From Rhizobium phaseoli (GTDB taxonomy: Bacteria; Pseudomonadota; Alphaproteobacteria; Rhizobiales; Rhizobiaceae): a DNA stretch of 64,000 nucleotides. The DNA is taken from assembly GCF_003985125.1 (NCBI RefSeq), contig NZ_ML133566.1:372001-436000 (forward strand), given 5' to 3'. Below, in pieces: positions 19,943 to 29,264 of the stretch (the stretch's first letter is position 1; every line of letters starts with the position of its first letter). A program made the translations under genes and the position numbers. The notes under the pieces are model-generated. The model saw nothing but the letters and a program-made list of their open reading frames with translations. It searched no databases and was not told the DNA's origin.

Positions 19943-20581
19943 ATGACAAAAGATTGTCGCATTTCAGCTTGCAAGACGGGCGTAGCATTCATTGCCGGCG
20001 CATTTGCCCTTATCCTGACGGTCTCGGGGGCCGCCGCGCAGCAGGCGACCACAATGTCCGGCATGAAACTTTCCAACGATCAGCCGATTCAGATCGAAAG
20101 CGACAAGCTCGAGATTCACGATCAGGAACACACCGCCCTCTTCACCGGCAAGGTCAAGGTCGTCCAGGGGACGACGACGATGCAGTCCGGCAAGATGACC
20201 GTCTATTACAAGGACAAGGCGGCAAAGCCGGCCGCCGATGGGGCTCAGCCCGCCGCCCAGCCGGAAAAGTCCGCTTCGCTCGCATCGGGGAGTGCCGATA
20301 TCGACAAGATCCTGGTGACCGACAAGGTTCTGCTGACCTCGGGCACGCAGACGGCGACCGCCGATGACGGCAAATTCGACATGGCTTCGCAGACATTCAC
20401 CCTGACGGCGGATCAGGGCAATAAGGTCATTCTGTCGGATGGGCCGAACGTCTTTACCGGCTGCAAACTGACCGTTCACATGCAAACCGGTCAGGCTGAG
20501 CTTGAAAGCTGCGGCGGGCGTGTCCAGATTCAGCTCGATCCGAAATCGCAGCCGAACGCGCAGCAGCAGAAGCAGAACTGA
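19943..20581 (+). CDS. lptA: LPS transport periplasmic protein LptA (OstA family)
   Basis: 212 residues. A signal peptide (CKTGVAFIAGAFALILTVSGAAAQ, cleaved near residue 33) and an OstA/LptA beta-taco domain: PIQIESDKLEIHDQEHTALFTG and LFTGKVKVVQGTTTMQSGKM, then VLLTSGTQTATADDGKFD. The protein bridges LptC and the outer-membrane LptDE. An alanine/lysine-rich insertion (about residues 93-112) breaks the OstA repeats. It is 15 bases after lptC and 17 before lptB, so this is one operon. Confidence 0.93.
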   Translation: MTKDCRISACKTGVAFIAGAFALILTVSGAAAQQATTMSGMKLSNDQPIQIESDKLEIHDQEHTALFTGKVKVVQGTTTMQSGKMTVYYKDKAAKPAADGAQPAAQPEKSASLASGSADIDKILVTDKVLLTSGTQTATADDGKFDMASQTFTLTADQGNKVILSDGPNVFTGCKLTVHMQTGQAELESCGGRVQIQLDPKSQPNAQQQKQN

Positions 20582-20598
20582 AAAAGCCGGCCTCCCAC

Positions 20599-21399
20599 GT
20601 GAAATTATCATCGCTATCCACCATGTTCGGCCAGCCCGAGCCACAAGCTGCGGGTGCCGCCGACAAAAGCCGCTATCAGGGAACGCTGATCGCCCGCGGT
20701 CTGACGAAGACCTATGCGACGCGTCGCGTCGTCAACGGCGTATCGCTGGTGGTGCGCCGTGGCGAGGCCGTCGGCCTGCTCGGCCCGAACGGTGCGGGCA
20801 AGACGACCTGTTTCTACATGATCACCGGCCTTGTGCCAGTGGATGAAGGGACGATCGAGATCGACGGCAACGACGTCACGACCATGCCGATGTACCGCCG
20901 CTCGCGCCTCGGCGTCGGCTATCTGCCGCAGGAAGCCTCGATCTTTCGTGGGCTGACGGTGGAAGAAAATATCCGCGCCGTCCTCGAAGTGCATGTCAAG
21001 GACAAGGCCGAGCGCGAGCAGAAGCTGAACGAGCTGCTGGAGGAATTTCATATCCAGAAGCTCAGGAAGAGCGCCGCCGTCGCTCTTTCCGGCGGCGAGC
21101 GCCGCCGTCTCGAAATCGCCCGTGCGCTGGCGACCGACCCAACCTTCATGCTGCTCGACGAGCCCTTTGCCGGTGTCGACCCGATCTCGGTCGCCGACAT
21201 CCAGAACCTCGTCCACCATCTGACGGCGCGCGGCATCGGTGTTCTCATCACCGACCATAATGTGCGCGAGACCCTCGGTCTCATCGACCGCGCCTATATC
21301 ATTCATGCCGGCGAAGTGCTGACCCATGGCCGGGCCAATGATATCGTCAACAATCCGGAAGTGCGCCGGCTCTATCTCGGCGACAATTTCAGCCTCTGA
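20599..21399 (+). CDS. lptB: LPS export ABC transporter ATP-binding protein LptB
   Basis: 266 residues. Walker A GLLGPNGAGKTTCFYMITG, Q-loop GYLPQEASIFRGL, signature LSGGERRRLEIARAL, Walker B FMLLDEPFAGVDP and the switch His in LITDHNVRETL. EASIFRGLTVEENI is typical of LptB rather than other ABC proteins. About 30 extra N-terminal residues precede the ABC domain. The lptB-rpoN gene order is widespread in proteobacteria. Confidence 0.97.
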   Translation: MKLSSLSTMFGQPEPQAAGAADKSRYQGTLIARGLTKTYATRRVVNGVSLVVRRGEAVGLLGPNGAGKTTCFYMITGLVPVDEGTIEIDGNDVTTMPMYRRSRLGVGYLPQEASIFRGLTVEENIRAVLEVHVKDKAEREQKLNELLEEFHIQKLRKSAAVALSGGERRRLEIARALATDPTFMLLDEPFAGVDPISVADIQNLVHHLTARGIGVLITDHNVRETLGLIDRAYIIHAGEVLTHGRANDIVNNPEVRRLYLGDNFSL

Positions 21400-21413
21400 C
21401 GCTGGATCAGGCT

Positions 21414-21440
21414 GATTTCAGGCCAAATCGGCCTGAAATC
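21414..21440. repeat. Palindrome after lptB (GGCCTGAAATC type)
   Basis: The arms GATTTCAGGCC (21414-21424) and GGCCTGAAATC (21430-21440) are perfect over 11 bases around AAATC. The sequence resembles the second palindrome of the element at 49993-50039 (TTTTAGGCC/GGCCTAAAA), suggesting a partial member of the same repeat family. It may end lptB transcripts, but no T-run follows. Confidence 0.7.
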
Positions 21441-21604
21441 GGAATCCGTCATGCTCTCGCCGGCGCGGAAATTCACCTTGCCGCGTAGTTCCGCTTGACC
21501 AAATGAGATAAAAAAGCAATTTTTGGGCCAACTTCGTTTCCGTGGCCTGAAGCGTTAACTGGACGCGGTTTCCCGGAGGAATTGAGGGGAGTTTCGCGTC
21601 CGTC

Positions 21605-23164
21605 ATGGCACTGTCCGCCAATCTTTTCCTGCGCCAGAGCCAGTCCCTGGTGATGACACCGCAACTGATGCAATCCATCCAGTTGCTGCAGATGACGCAT
21701 TTCGAGCTCAACCAGTTCATCGCCCAGGAAGTGGAAAAGAACCCGCTGCTCGAATTCCCGTCGAATGACGGCGAAGCGGGCGACGAACGGGGTGCCGGCG
21801 AGGACGAGCCGTTCGGTCAGCCGTCGGAAGACGCGGGCTCGGACGACGGCGCCGATAATCGTGCCGAGGCGCTCTCCAGCGACTGGTACGACAATGGCGG
21901 CAGCGAGAGCACCGGCCGGCTGAACGACGAGCTCGACGCCAATTATACCAATGTCTTTCCCGATGACGGTGGCCCGCAGCGCCTCGATGCGCCGGAGCTT
22001 GTCGGTCAGTGGAAGTCGATGCCGGGCAGCGCCGAGGGCGCCGATTACGATCTCGACGATTTCGCCGCCGGCCAGCTGTCGCTGCGCGACCACCTCGCTC
22101 AGCAGATCCCCTTTGCCCTGCCTGACATAACCGACCGGCTGATCGCGCAGAATTTCGTCGATCAGCTCGATGATGCCGGCTATCTCCAGACCGATCTCGT
22201 CGAGACCGCCGAGCGGCTCGGCACGAGCCTCGAACAGGTCGAACACGTGCTCGCCGCCCTCCAGACGCTCGATCCGCCTGGTGTTTTCGCTCGCAGCCTC
22301 GCCGAATGCCTGGCGATCCAGCTGAGGCAGAAGGACCGCTACGACCCTGCTATGCAGGCGCTGGTCGCCAATCTCGAACTGCTGGCGCGGCGCGATTTCG
22401 CAACGCTGAAGCGGCTCTGCGGTGTCGACGAGGAAGACCTTCTCGACATGCTCGGTGAGATCCGCCAGCTCAATCCGAAGCCCGGCAGCGGTTTCGAGGC
22501 GGGTGTTTCCGAAGCGATCATGCCCGATGTCGTCGTCAGGCCGTCGGCAGACGGCGGCTGGCTGGTCGAGCTCAATCCGGATACGCTGCCGCGCGTGCTG
22601 GTCAACCAGTCCTATTTTGCGCGCGTGAGAGGGAACGGCGAGGATCATGCCTTCCTTTCCGAGTGCCTGCAGAGCGCCAACTGGCTGACGCGCAGCCTCG
22701 ATCAGCGGGCAAAGACCATCATGAAGGTGGCAAGTGAGATCGTCCGCCAACAGGACGCCTTCCTGCTCAACGGCGTCGACCACCTGCGGCCGCTGAACCT
22801 GAAGACAGTGGCCGAGGCGATCAAGATGCACGAATCCACCGTCAGCCGCGTCACCTCGAACAAATACATGCTGACGCCGCGCGGCCTCTTCGAGCTCAAA
22901 TATTTCTTCACCGTGTCGATCAGCGCCGTCGAAGGCGGCGACAGCCATTCGGCCGAGGCCGTGCGCCACAAGATCCGGGCGCTCATCATGCAGGAGAGCC
23001 CGGATGCGGTGCTCTCCGATGACGACATCGTCGACATGCTGAAAAAAGGCGGCATCGATCTCGCCCGCCGCACGGTGGCGAAATACCGGGAAGCGATGAA
23101 CATCGCCTCCTCGGTCCAGCGCCGCCGCGAGAAGCGGGCGCTCGCCAAGGTCGCGGGCTTCTGA
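21605..23164 (+). CDS. rpoN: RNA polymerase sigma-54 factor
   Basis: 519 residues. N-terminal activator-interaction region QSLVMTPQLMQSIQLLQMTH and QFIAQEVEKNPLLEFPSND; an acidic region II; the core-binding domain; the HTH region HESTVSRVTSNKYMLTPRGL; and the RpoN box ARRTVAKYREAMNI near the C-terminus that reads the -24 element. It directs nitrogen assimilation, dicarboxylate transport and, in symbiosis, nif/fix genes. R. etli has a second copy on its symbiotic plasmid; this copy sits in the conserved chromosomal lptB-rpoN context, so it is the rpoN1 type. No convincing -24/-12 site was found upstream. Confidence 0.97.
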   Translation: MALSANLFLRQSQSLVMTPQLMQSIQLLQMTHFELNQFIAQEVEKNPLLEFPSNDGEAGDERGAGEDEPFGQPSEDAGSDDGADNRAEALSSDWYDNGGSESTGRLNDELDANYTNVFPDDGGPQRLDAPELVGQWKSMPGSAEGADYDLDDFAAGQLSLRDHLAQQIPFALPDITDRLIAQNFVDQLDDAGYLQTDLVETAERLGTSLEQVEHVLAALQTLDPPGVFARSLAECLAIQLRQKDRYDPAMQALVANLELLARRDFATLKRLCGVDEEDLLDMLGEIRQLNPKPGSGFEAGVSEAIMPDVVVRPSADGGWLVELNPDTLPRVLVNQSYFARVRGNGEDHAFLSECLQSANWLTRSLDQRAKTIMKVASEIVRQQDAFLLNGVDHLRPLNLKTVAEAIKMHESTVSRVTSNKYMLTPRGLFELKYFFTVSISAVEGGDSHSAEAVRHKIRALIMQESPDAVLSDDDIVDMLKKGGIDLARRTVAKYREAMNIASSVQRRREKRALAKVAGF

Positions 23165-23251
23165 CGGCTGGAACGCTTCGACCGTAACCGAAGCATCCGC
23201 TTCGAATATTCCGCTATTTCTCCGGTGTCTTGAACGAAGATCGAAGTGCCG

Positions 23252-24166
23252 ATGATGACGCCGCAAAATCCGAAGCCTGCCAGAGAACTTGTCCTGCTTC
23301 TCGTGCTGGCGACCCTCTGGGGCTCTTCCTACACCTTTATCAAGATCGGCGTCGAAACGATCCCGCCGGTGACCTTGATCGCTGCGCGCACGCTGATCGC
23401 CGGCGGCATTCTGCTCGCCGTGCTTCGCCATCGACGCGTGCGCCTGCCGCGCGACCCGGCGATATGGCGACGCTTCTTCGTTCAGGCCTGCCTGAACAGT
23501 GTCATTCCTTTCACGCTGATCGCCTGGGCGGAGCAATCGGTCGATGCCGGGCTGGCGGTGATCCTGAATTCGGCGACGCCGATCTTCACCTTTCTGCTGA
23601 CCGTGGTCATGACCCGCCACGAGCCGGCGACCCTGCGGAAGCTCTTTGGAGTCGTGGCCGGCCTTGCCGGCATCTGCCTCGTCATCGGCGTCGAAGCGCT
23701 CGGCGGTCTTGGCGAAAGCCTGATAGCGCAACTCGCCATCATCCTGGCGACTATCTGTTATGCAGGTGCCGCGATTTTCAGCAAGAACTTCAAAGGCCTC
23801 GATCCTGCCGTGCCGGCCGCCGGTTCGCTGATCTCGGGCGCAGTCATTCTGATGCCGGTGAGCCTCCTTGTCGAACATCCGTGGACGCTTGATCCCTCGG
23901 CCGAATCGATGCTGGCGCTGCTTGCACTTTCCGCCTTTTCGACGGCGCTTGCCTTTGCGATCTATTTCCGCCTCGTCCAGACGCTGGGTTCGGTCGGAAC
24001 CACCTCGCAAGCCTATCTCCGTGTGCCGATCGGTGTTGCGATCGGCATCGTCTTCCTCGGCGAACGGCTGAGCCCGACCGCCTGGATCGGACTGATCTGC
24101 GTCATTCTCGGCGTCATCGCCATGACGATCCCGGCCAGGCGCACAACGCAAGCGCGAAGCGCGTGA
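23252..24166 (+). CDS. EamA/DMT-family permease
   Basis: 304 residues from the ATG at 23252; a GTG at 23246 is an alternative. About ten hydrophobic segments form two EamA repeats; the first begins LVLLLVLATLWGSSYTFIKI, and the second ends at LGVIAMTIPARR. Drug/metabolite transporters of this family export amino acids or other small metabolites. The substrate is unknown. It lies between rpoN and hpf, which are commonly adjacent in proteobacteria, so it looks like an inserted gene. Confidence 0.9.
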   Translation: MMTPQNPKPARELVLLLVLATLWGSSYTFIKIGVETIPPVTLIAARTLIAGGILLAVLRHRRVRLPRDPAIWRRFFVQACLNSVIPFTLIAWAEQSVDAGLAVILNSATPIFTFLLTVVMTRHEPATLRKLFGVVAGLAGICLVIGVEALGGLGESLIAQLAIILATICYAGAAIFSKNFKGLDPAVPAAGSLISGAVILMPVSLLVEHPWTLDPSAESMLALLALSAFSTALAFAIYFRLVQTLGSVGTTSQAYLRVPIGVAIGIVFLGERLSPTAWIGLICVILGVIAMTIPARRTTQARSA

Positions 24167-24258
24167 AGTGATGACGCGGGTATTCGCTGAAAGGCCTTTT
24201 TCGGCGGGAAGATTGCTGCAGCTTATGCGGGCATGTCCGATACCGATTTTTCGTCCTA

Positions 24259-24287
24259 TTGACTTTTCGGCAAGCTCTGGCTAGAAG
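24259..24287 (+). promoter_or_regulatory. Candidate sigma-70 promoter upstream of hpf
   Basis: TTGACT (24259-24264) and TAGAAG (24282-24287) are separated by exactly 17 bases. This would give hpf its own promoter after the permease gene, with a leader of about 165 bases. Confidence 0.4.
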
Positions 24288-24458
24288 CCCGCCGCAATCG
24301 ACGCCGTGAGCGCTTTTTGAAGTTATCCCCATCATCCCAAGGGTACCGAGGACCCGCAGGCCCACGCCGATCTTGCTTGAGATTGCGCGAAGTGCTTGGA
24401 TGAACCTGAGGCTTGGCGTAAACTGATACCCGCAAACGACCATAAGAAGGGAAACTCC

Positions 24459-25034
24459 ATGAGTGTGCGTGTATCCGGGAAACATATGGAAATTGGTGAA
24501 TCGTTCCGTCAAAAGATCGAGGACCAAATTGGTATGGCCATCACGAAATACTTCGACGGGGGGTATTCCGGACAGGTGACCGTGGTCAAAGCGAGTTCTC
24601 GTTTCTCGGCAGACTGCAAGCTTCATCTCGACAGCGGGGTGGTGCTGCATGCCGCCGGCGAAGCAACCGATCCGCAGCTTGCCTTCGACGCCGCTTCAGA
24701 GCGCATCGAGAAGCGTCTGCGCCGCTACAAGCGCAAGCTGAAGGACCATCATGCCGGAAACCACCTGAATGGTTTTGCAGAAGTCTCCTACACGGTCATG
24801 GACTCCGTTCCTGATCACGAGGATGAAATTCCCGACGATTTCGCCCCGGCTATCGTCGCTGAAAGCACGAAGCAGCTGAAGACCATGTCAGTCGCCACCG
24901 CCGTGATGGCGCTCGACATGACCGACGAGCCGCTTCTCCTGTTCCGCAGCCCCGGCAAGGAACATCTGAACATTGTTTACCGTCGCCACGACGGCAATAT
25001 TGGCTGGATCGATTCGGCCAATATCAAAGGCTGA
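24459..25034 (+). CDS. hpf: Long-form ribosome hibernation promoting factor
   Basis: 191 residues from the ATG at 24459, chosen for the AGAAGGG site just before it; the frame is open to 24396. The N-terminal S30AE/YfiA domain starts MSVRVSGKHMEIGESFRQKI and ends KRLRRYKRKLKDHH. A linker leads to the C-terminal dimerisation domain (VVKTKQL-like AESTKQLKTMSVATAVMALDMTDEPLLLF). The long form makes 100S ribosome dimers in stationary phase. In many proteobacteria the gene lies between rpoN and ptsN, as here apart from the inserted permease. Confidence 0.95.
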   Translation: MSVRVSGKHMEIGESFRQKIEDQIGMAITKYFDGGYSGQVTVVKASSRFSADCKLHLDSGVVLHAAGEATDPQLAFDAASERIEKRLRRYKRKLKDHHAGNHLNGFAEVSYTVMDSVPDHEDEIPDDFAPAIVAESTKQLKTMSVATAVMALDMTDEPLLLFRSPGKEHLNIVYRRHDGNIGWIDSANIKG

Positions 25035-25108
25035 GATCAGGGCGGTGAGCGGCGGTATCGCCGCCGCTCCCCCGCATCATCTGATCCCGGCGACAGAAGG
25101 AAAAAGAA

Positions 25109-25573
25109 ATGGCATTGGCAGATTTGCTCCATCAGGATGCGATCATTCCCGCCCTCAGAGTAAATTCCAAGAAACAGTTGCTTCAGGAATTGGCGGCACG
25201 AGCCGCAAGGATCACCGGGCTCTCCGAACGGGAGATCTTCGACGTCATCCTGCAGCGCGAACGCCTGGGCTCGACGGGCGTCGGCAACGGTATCGCCATT
25301 CCCCACGGCAAGCTGGTGAACATTCATTCGATCGTCGGCATCTTCGCCCGGCTGGAGCAGCCGGTCGATTTTGAGGCGCTGGACGACCAGCCGGTCGATC
25401 TCGTCTTCCTGCTGCTGGCGCCGGAAGGTGCGGGCGCCGATCATCTCAAGGCGCTGTCGCGCATCGCCCGCGTCCTGCGTGATCACGATCTCGTGGCAAA
25501 GCTGCGCGCCACCGATTCCGCCTCAGCGATCTACGCCTTCCTCAACGAAGAACAGACCTCGAACGCGGCCTGA
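25109..25573 (+). CDS. ptsN: Nitrogen-PTS EIIA component PtsN
   Basis: 154 residues. An EIIA-Ntr domain with the phosphorylated histidine in GNGIAIPHGKLVNIHS, followed by GIFARLEQPVDFEALDDQPV and LVFLLLAPEGAGADHLKALS. Receives phosphate from EINtr/NPr and regulates potassium transport, carbon/nitrogen balance and other processes by protein contact. It ends the rpoN-hpf-ptsN group and is followed by a strong terminator. Confidence 0.96.
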   Translation: MALADLLHQDAIIPALRVNSKKQLLQELAARAARITGLSEREIFDVILQRERLGSTGVGNGIAIPHGKLVNIHSIVGIFARLEQPVDFEALDDQPVDLVFLLLAPEGAGADHLKALSRIARVLRDHDLVAKLRATDSASAIYAFLNEEQTSNAA

Positions 25574-25594
25574 ACCGCTGCTATTCCTGACTAA

Positions 25595-25626
25595 AAGGCG
25601 CCTGATTTCGCAGGCGCCTTTTTTGT
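25595..25626 (+). terminator. Rho-independent terminator after ptsN
   Basis: The arms AAGGCGCCTG (25595-25604) and CAGGCGCCTT (25611-25620) are perfect over 10 bases around ATTTCG, followed directly by TTTTGTT. It is 21 bases after the ptsN stop. Confidence 0.92.
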
Positions 25627-25646
25627 TATGCGACGGAACGGAACGA

Positions 25647-27986
25647 TCAGAACTCTTCCCAGCTGTCCTGCGCCACGGCGGCGGAACCGTGCGACGACGC
25701 GGCCGGCCGGCGGGCTGCCGGGGCAGCGGTCCGAGGCGAAGCGGCCGAGGCAGCCGGCGCCCGCATCTGCTGGGCGACGGCGGTGAGCTGAGCGGCGTTG
25801 CCCAAACCGGAGACCCGGAAGCGGGTGGCGAGTGCCTTCAGCGTCTGTGCCTCGTCGTTGAGCGCGACGCTGGCGGCGGTGGCTTCCTCGACCATCGCCG
25901 CATTCTGCTGCGTCACCTGGTCCATCTGGTTCATGGCCTGGTTGATCTCCTTGAGGCCGACGGCCTGCTCGCTCGCCGAGGCCGAGATCTGCCGGATGAG
26001 GTCGTTGATGCCCATCACCTGTTCGGCAATCTTGTGCAGCGTGCCGCCGGCGCGGCCGACGAGATCGACGCCTTCCTTGACCTGGACGGCCGAGGTGTTG
26101 ATCAGCGTCTTGATCTCCTTGGCGGCATTGGCCGAGCGCTGGGCGAGCTCACGCACTTCCTGGGCGACGACGGCAAAACCCTTGCCGGCCTCACCGGCGC
26201 GGGCCGCTTCGACACCAGCATTCAGCGCCAGCAGATTGGTCTGGAAGGCGATCTCGTCGATGACGCCGATGATCCGCGACACCTCCGTCGAAGACTGTTC
26301 GATCCCCTGCATCGAGGCGATCGCCTTCTGCACCACTTCGCCGGATCTTTCGGCATCCTGGCAGGCGAGGCTGACGTTGTCGGCCGCGGTCCGGGCATTA
26401 TCGGCGCTGGAATCGACCTGCGCGGTGAGCTCGTTGAGTGCCGCCGCCGTCTCCTCCAGGCTTGCCGCCTGCTGTTCGGTGCGCTTGGCAAGGTCGGAGG
26501 CGCTGTTGCTGATCTCGCCGGTGCCAGAGCCGATATTGGCGACGCTGAGAGTCATGGTGTTGATGGTTTCTTCAAGGCTTGCCAGCGCCGCGTTGAAGTC
26601 CTGCTTCAACTTGCCGTATTCGCCCGGGAAGTCGTCGGTGATGCGGTGGCCGAGATTGCCGCGCGACAGCTCGGACAGGCCGGCACCGACGATCGAGACG
26701 ATCCGACGCTGCAGCGACACCGATTCCTGGCGTTCCGATTCCGACCGGCCGCGCTCGGCCTCCGCCGCCTGCCGCTCTCTGGCAGCCTCGTCTTCGAGCC
26801 GCCTGGTATCGGCGAGCGCAAAACGGAAGCCTTCGAGCGCCTTTGCGACCGAACCAACCTCGTCGCTCCGATCCTGAGCCGCGACCGGCTGCTCATAGTG
26901 GCCGTCGCTCAGCGCCTTGACGCTGGCGACCAGCCCGCCGAGCGGCCGCTGCACCAGCGAGCGGACGGCGAAATAGAGCGCCAGCATGACCGCGCCGAGC
27001 ACGATCAGGCCGTTGATGATCATCATGTAGGTCTGGTCTTTGACCGGCGCATTGATCGCGGTGTGCGGGACATCGATGAGCACCACCCAGGTGGCGTTGA
27101 CGCCGGGAACGGCGAAGGGATAGACGACGCGATCGAAGGGATCGAGGCCGTCATAGGTCAGGTTCCTGACGAGGCCGGGCTCCTTGTTCGACAGCGCCGC
27201 CTTGACGACGTCGGCGCCTTCACCGTCATATTGCTTGGTCATCAGGTCAGGGATCGGCGCGACGATCCAGTTGCCGGCCTGCGACAGCAGCGTCACGCGG
27301 CCGGAGCCGAAAGGATGCAGCGCCTGCAGCTTGTCGGTGAGCGACTTCAGCGAAATGTCGACGCCGGCGAGACCGATCATCTTGCCGCCCGCCGTGACGG
27401 GATAGGCGATCGAGGTCAAGAGCGTCGGGACATCGGTTCCCTCGGCAAGGTAAGGCGTGGTGATCGCGCCCTTGCCGCTGTCGGCGGCGAGCTTCCACCA
27501 TTCGGCGGTATAATCATTGTCGAAGGTCGAGTACTGGACGCCGCCATCCTTGGTCTTCGACCAGTAGGGCGTGAAGGCGCCGTTCTTGTTCGTGCCTTCG
27601 TCATTATTGTTGGCGATCTCGGTGGTCTTGCCGTCGAGCGCGCCGAGCTGCTCGCAGAACCAGCTGCCGAAGGCGAAGGCGTTCTGCTCGAGATTGGCTT
27701 TCAGCACATTGATCATGCCCTTGCGGTCGAGCGATTTGCCCTCATGGCCGCGGCCGATCACGCCCGACATCGTGCGTGCGGCACTGGCGAGTTCGCCGAC
27801 ATTGGCAGCGATTTCGTTGGCGATCGATTTTGCCTCGAGATTGGCCTGATCCATCGTCAGCGTCTGGACGCGATCGCGCGTCTGGCCGATGAGGAAAAAG
27901 TTCGAGACGATGAGAACAAGCGCGATGGCGATGCCGGTGATGACGAGAAGTTTCGCCGCAAGCGATTTCATGCGAAAGATAAACAT
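25647..27986 (-). CDS. Methyl-accepting chemotaxis protein with dCache-type sensor
   Basis: 779 residues from the ATG at 27986 (GAGGACCCC upstream). First membrane helix near residues 12-33, a periplasmic double-Cache-like domain to about 315, second helix near 318-340 (TYMMIINGLIVLGAVMLALY), HAMP and linker. The signalling tip is [22 protein letters not shown]. The C-terminus SWEEF matches the NWETF-like pentapeptide that docks CheR/CheB. Periplasmic motifs WSKTKDGGVQ and DYTAEWW are typical of Cache chemoreceptors; the ligand cannot be named. Confidence 0.96.
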   Translation of the reverse strand: MFIFRMKSLAAKLLVITGIAIALVLIVSNFFLIGQTRDRVQTLTMDQANLEAKSIANEIAANVGELASAARTMSGVIGRGHEGKSLDRKGMINVLKANLEQNAFAFGSWFCEQLGALDGKTTEIANNNDEGTNKNGAFTPYWSKTKDGGVQYSTFDNDYTAEWWKLAADSGKGAITTPYLAEGTDVPTLLTSIAYPVTAGGKMIGLAGVDISLKSLTDKLQALHPFGSGRVTLLSQAGNWIVAPIPDLMTKQYDGEGADVVKAALSNKEPGLVRNLTYDGLDPFDRVVYPFAVPGVNATWVVLIDVPHTAINAPVKDQTYMMIINGLIVLGAVMLALYFAVRSLVQRPLGGLVASVKALSDGHYEQPVAAQDRSDEVGSVAKALEGFRFALADTRRLEDEAARERQAAEAERGRSESERQESVSLQRRIVSIVGAGLSELSRGNLGHRITDDFPGEYGKLKQDFNAALASLEETINTMTLSVANIGSGTGEISNSASDLAKRTEQQAASLEETAAALNELTAQVDSSADNARTAADNVSLACQDAERSGEVVQKAIASMQGIEQSSTEVSRIIGVIDEIAFQTNLLALNAGVEAARAGEAGKGFAVVAQEVRELAQRSANAAKEIKTLINTSAVQVKEGVDLVGRAGGTLHKIAEQVMGINDLIRQISASASEQAVGLKEINQAMNQMDQVTQQNAAMVEEATAASVALNDEAQTLKALATRFRVSGLGNAAQLTAVAQQMRAPAASAASPRTAAPAARRPAASSHGSAAVAQDSWEEF

Positions 27987-28279
27987 GGGGTCCTCGGGCA
28001 AGGATACGCCGAACGGGCATTCTCCGGCGCAGGAGCGAAGGCATCGCCCCGTCATGGAGCAGCCGCCTGCAGCGGCGCGCGTCTTTCAAGACGCGATGGG
28101 ACGCTGCAGCACTTTGAATTGGCGGCCGGCTGCAAGAACGAAGGGCGCCGGCGACCACGAGGAAGATCGCCGGAAATACCTTAAATTTGAATGAAACTCG
28201 AATGGTCAAGACAAGGAAAACCGCAGAAATCCCCTCAAAACTAAAGGGTTCATTCGGCGGCTTCGCAAAGAGACAGAAA

Positions 28280-29179
28280 CTATATTCTGTCCGCGACGTC
28301 CTTGCTTGACGGGATCGAAGGCTGCGCCCCCGCCTTGAGGCATGCGAGCGAGCCGGCGACGGCCGCGCGACGCAGCGCCGAGGCAAAATCGAGGCCTTCG
28401 TCGAGGCTGGCGGTGAAGTAACCGCAGAAGGTATCGCCCGCACCGACAGTATCGACAGGTTCGATTTTCAGGCCTTGCCCCCGGGAAACGACGCCGTCGC
28501 GGATGGCGATGACGCCATCGCCGCCGAGCGTGACGATCAGCGTCTGGCCGGTCTCCTGGTGCAGGCGGTGAAGGGCCGCCTCGCGCGCTTCGGCGTCCAT
28601 GCCATCCTGCCCGGCGAGCCGCTCGAACTCGGTCTCATTGGCAATGACGATATCGGCCAGGCGCCCGAGACGCGGCGCATCGGGAGTAAGCGGCGCCAGG
28701 TTGAGGATGCTGGTGACGCCCTTGGAGCGGGCAGCCGAAAGCGCGCGCTCGACGGCGTCAACAGGCACTTCGAGCTGCAGCATCAGAATGTCGCCTTCAC
28801 TCATCTTGCCGACCGCCGTCTCGGCATCGGCAGCCGTCACCAGGCCGTTGGCGCCGGGCACCACGGCGATCATGTTCTCGCCATCGCCGCCGACCAGGAT
28901 CAGCGCCGTGCCGGTGGGACCGTCGACATGTTTGACGAGGGAGAGGTCGGTTCCGGCATCATCGAGCAGGGCGAGCGCATCGGCGGCAAAACCATCCTTG
29001 CCGACGGCGCCGGCCATATGCACATAGCGGCCGGCGCGGCGGGCTGCCAGCGCCTGGTTGGCGCCCTTGCCGCCGGCGGCCGTGGCGAAGCTATTGCCGG
29101 CCACCGTCTCGCCGGGCTTCGGCAGGCGGTCCGTCGTGGCGATGAGATCCATGTTGATGGACCCGAAAACTGTGATCAT
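28280..29179 (-). CDS. rbsK: Ribokinase-family carbohydrate kinase
   Basis: 299 residues from the ATG at 29179. PfkB/ribokinase signatures: N-terminal VFGSINMDLIATTDRLPKPG, the substrate loop AAGGKGANQALAARRAG, and the C-terminal anion hole and catalytic base VDTVGAGDTFCGYFTASL. The motifs match ribokinase (D-ribose to ribose-5-phosphate) best, but no ribose transporter genes are next to it, so the sugar is inferred. It overlaps nothing and is 85 bases downstream of rmuC in the same direction. Confidence 0.85.
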   Translation of the reverse strand: MITVFGSINMDLIATTDRLPKPGETVAGNSFATAAGGKGANQALAARRAGRYVHMAGAVGKDGFAADALALLDDAGTDLSLVKHVDGPTGTALILVGGDGENMIAVVPGANGLVTAADAETAVGKMSEGDILMLQLEVPVDAVERALSAARSKGVTSILNLAPLTPDAPRLGRLADIVIANETEFERLAGQDGMDAEAREAALHRLHQETGQTLIVTLGGDGVIAIRDGVVSRGQGLKIEPVDTVGAGDTFCGYFTASLDEGLDFASALRRAAVAGSLACLKAGAQPSIPSSKDVADRI

Positions 29180-29264
29180 GAGGATGTCCCGTCCTTTGGA
29201 ACATGCCGGCGACGTCATGCTCCCGCTCTTGTCTGAAATGCGGGGCAGACACTGCCCGAAGCGG

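Noticed and set aside
21400..21604. Sigma-54 (TGGCAC-N5-TTGCA) autoregulatory site before rpoN
   Set aside because: No sequence close enough to the consensus was found.
21473..24151. An 892-residue leftward open frame across rpoN and the permease
   Set aside because: It is antisense to two clear genes with complete motifs and has no recognisable domain.
25371..28184. A 937-residue rightward open frame antisense to the dCache receptor
   Set aside because: It is a frame shadow of high-GC coding sequence; composition is rich in Arg/Asp/Gly/Leu with no family motif, while the minus strand encodes a complete chemoreceptor.
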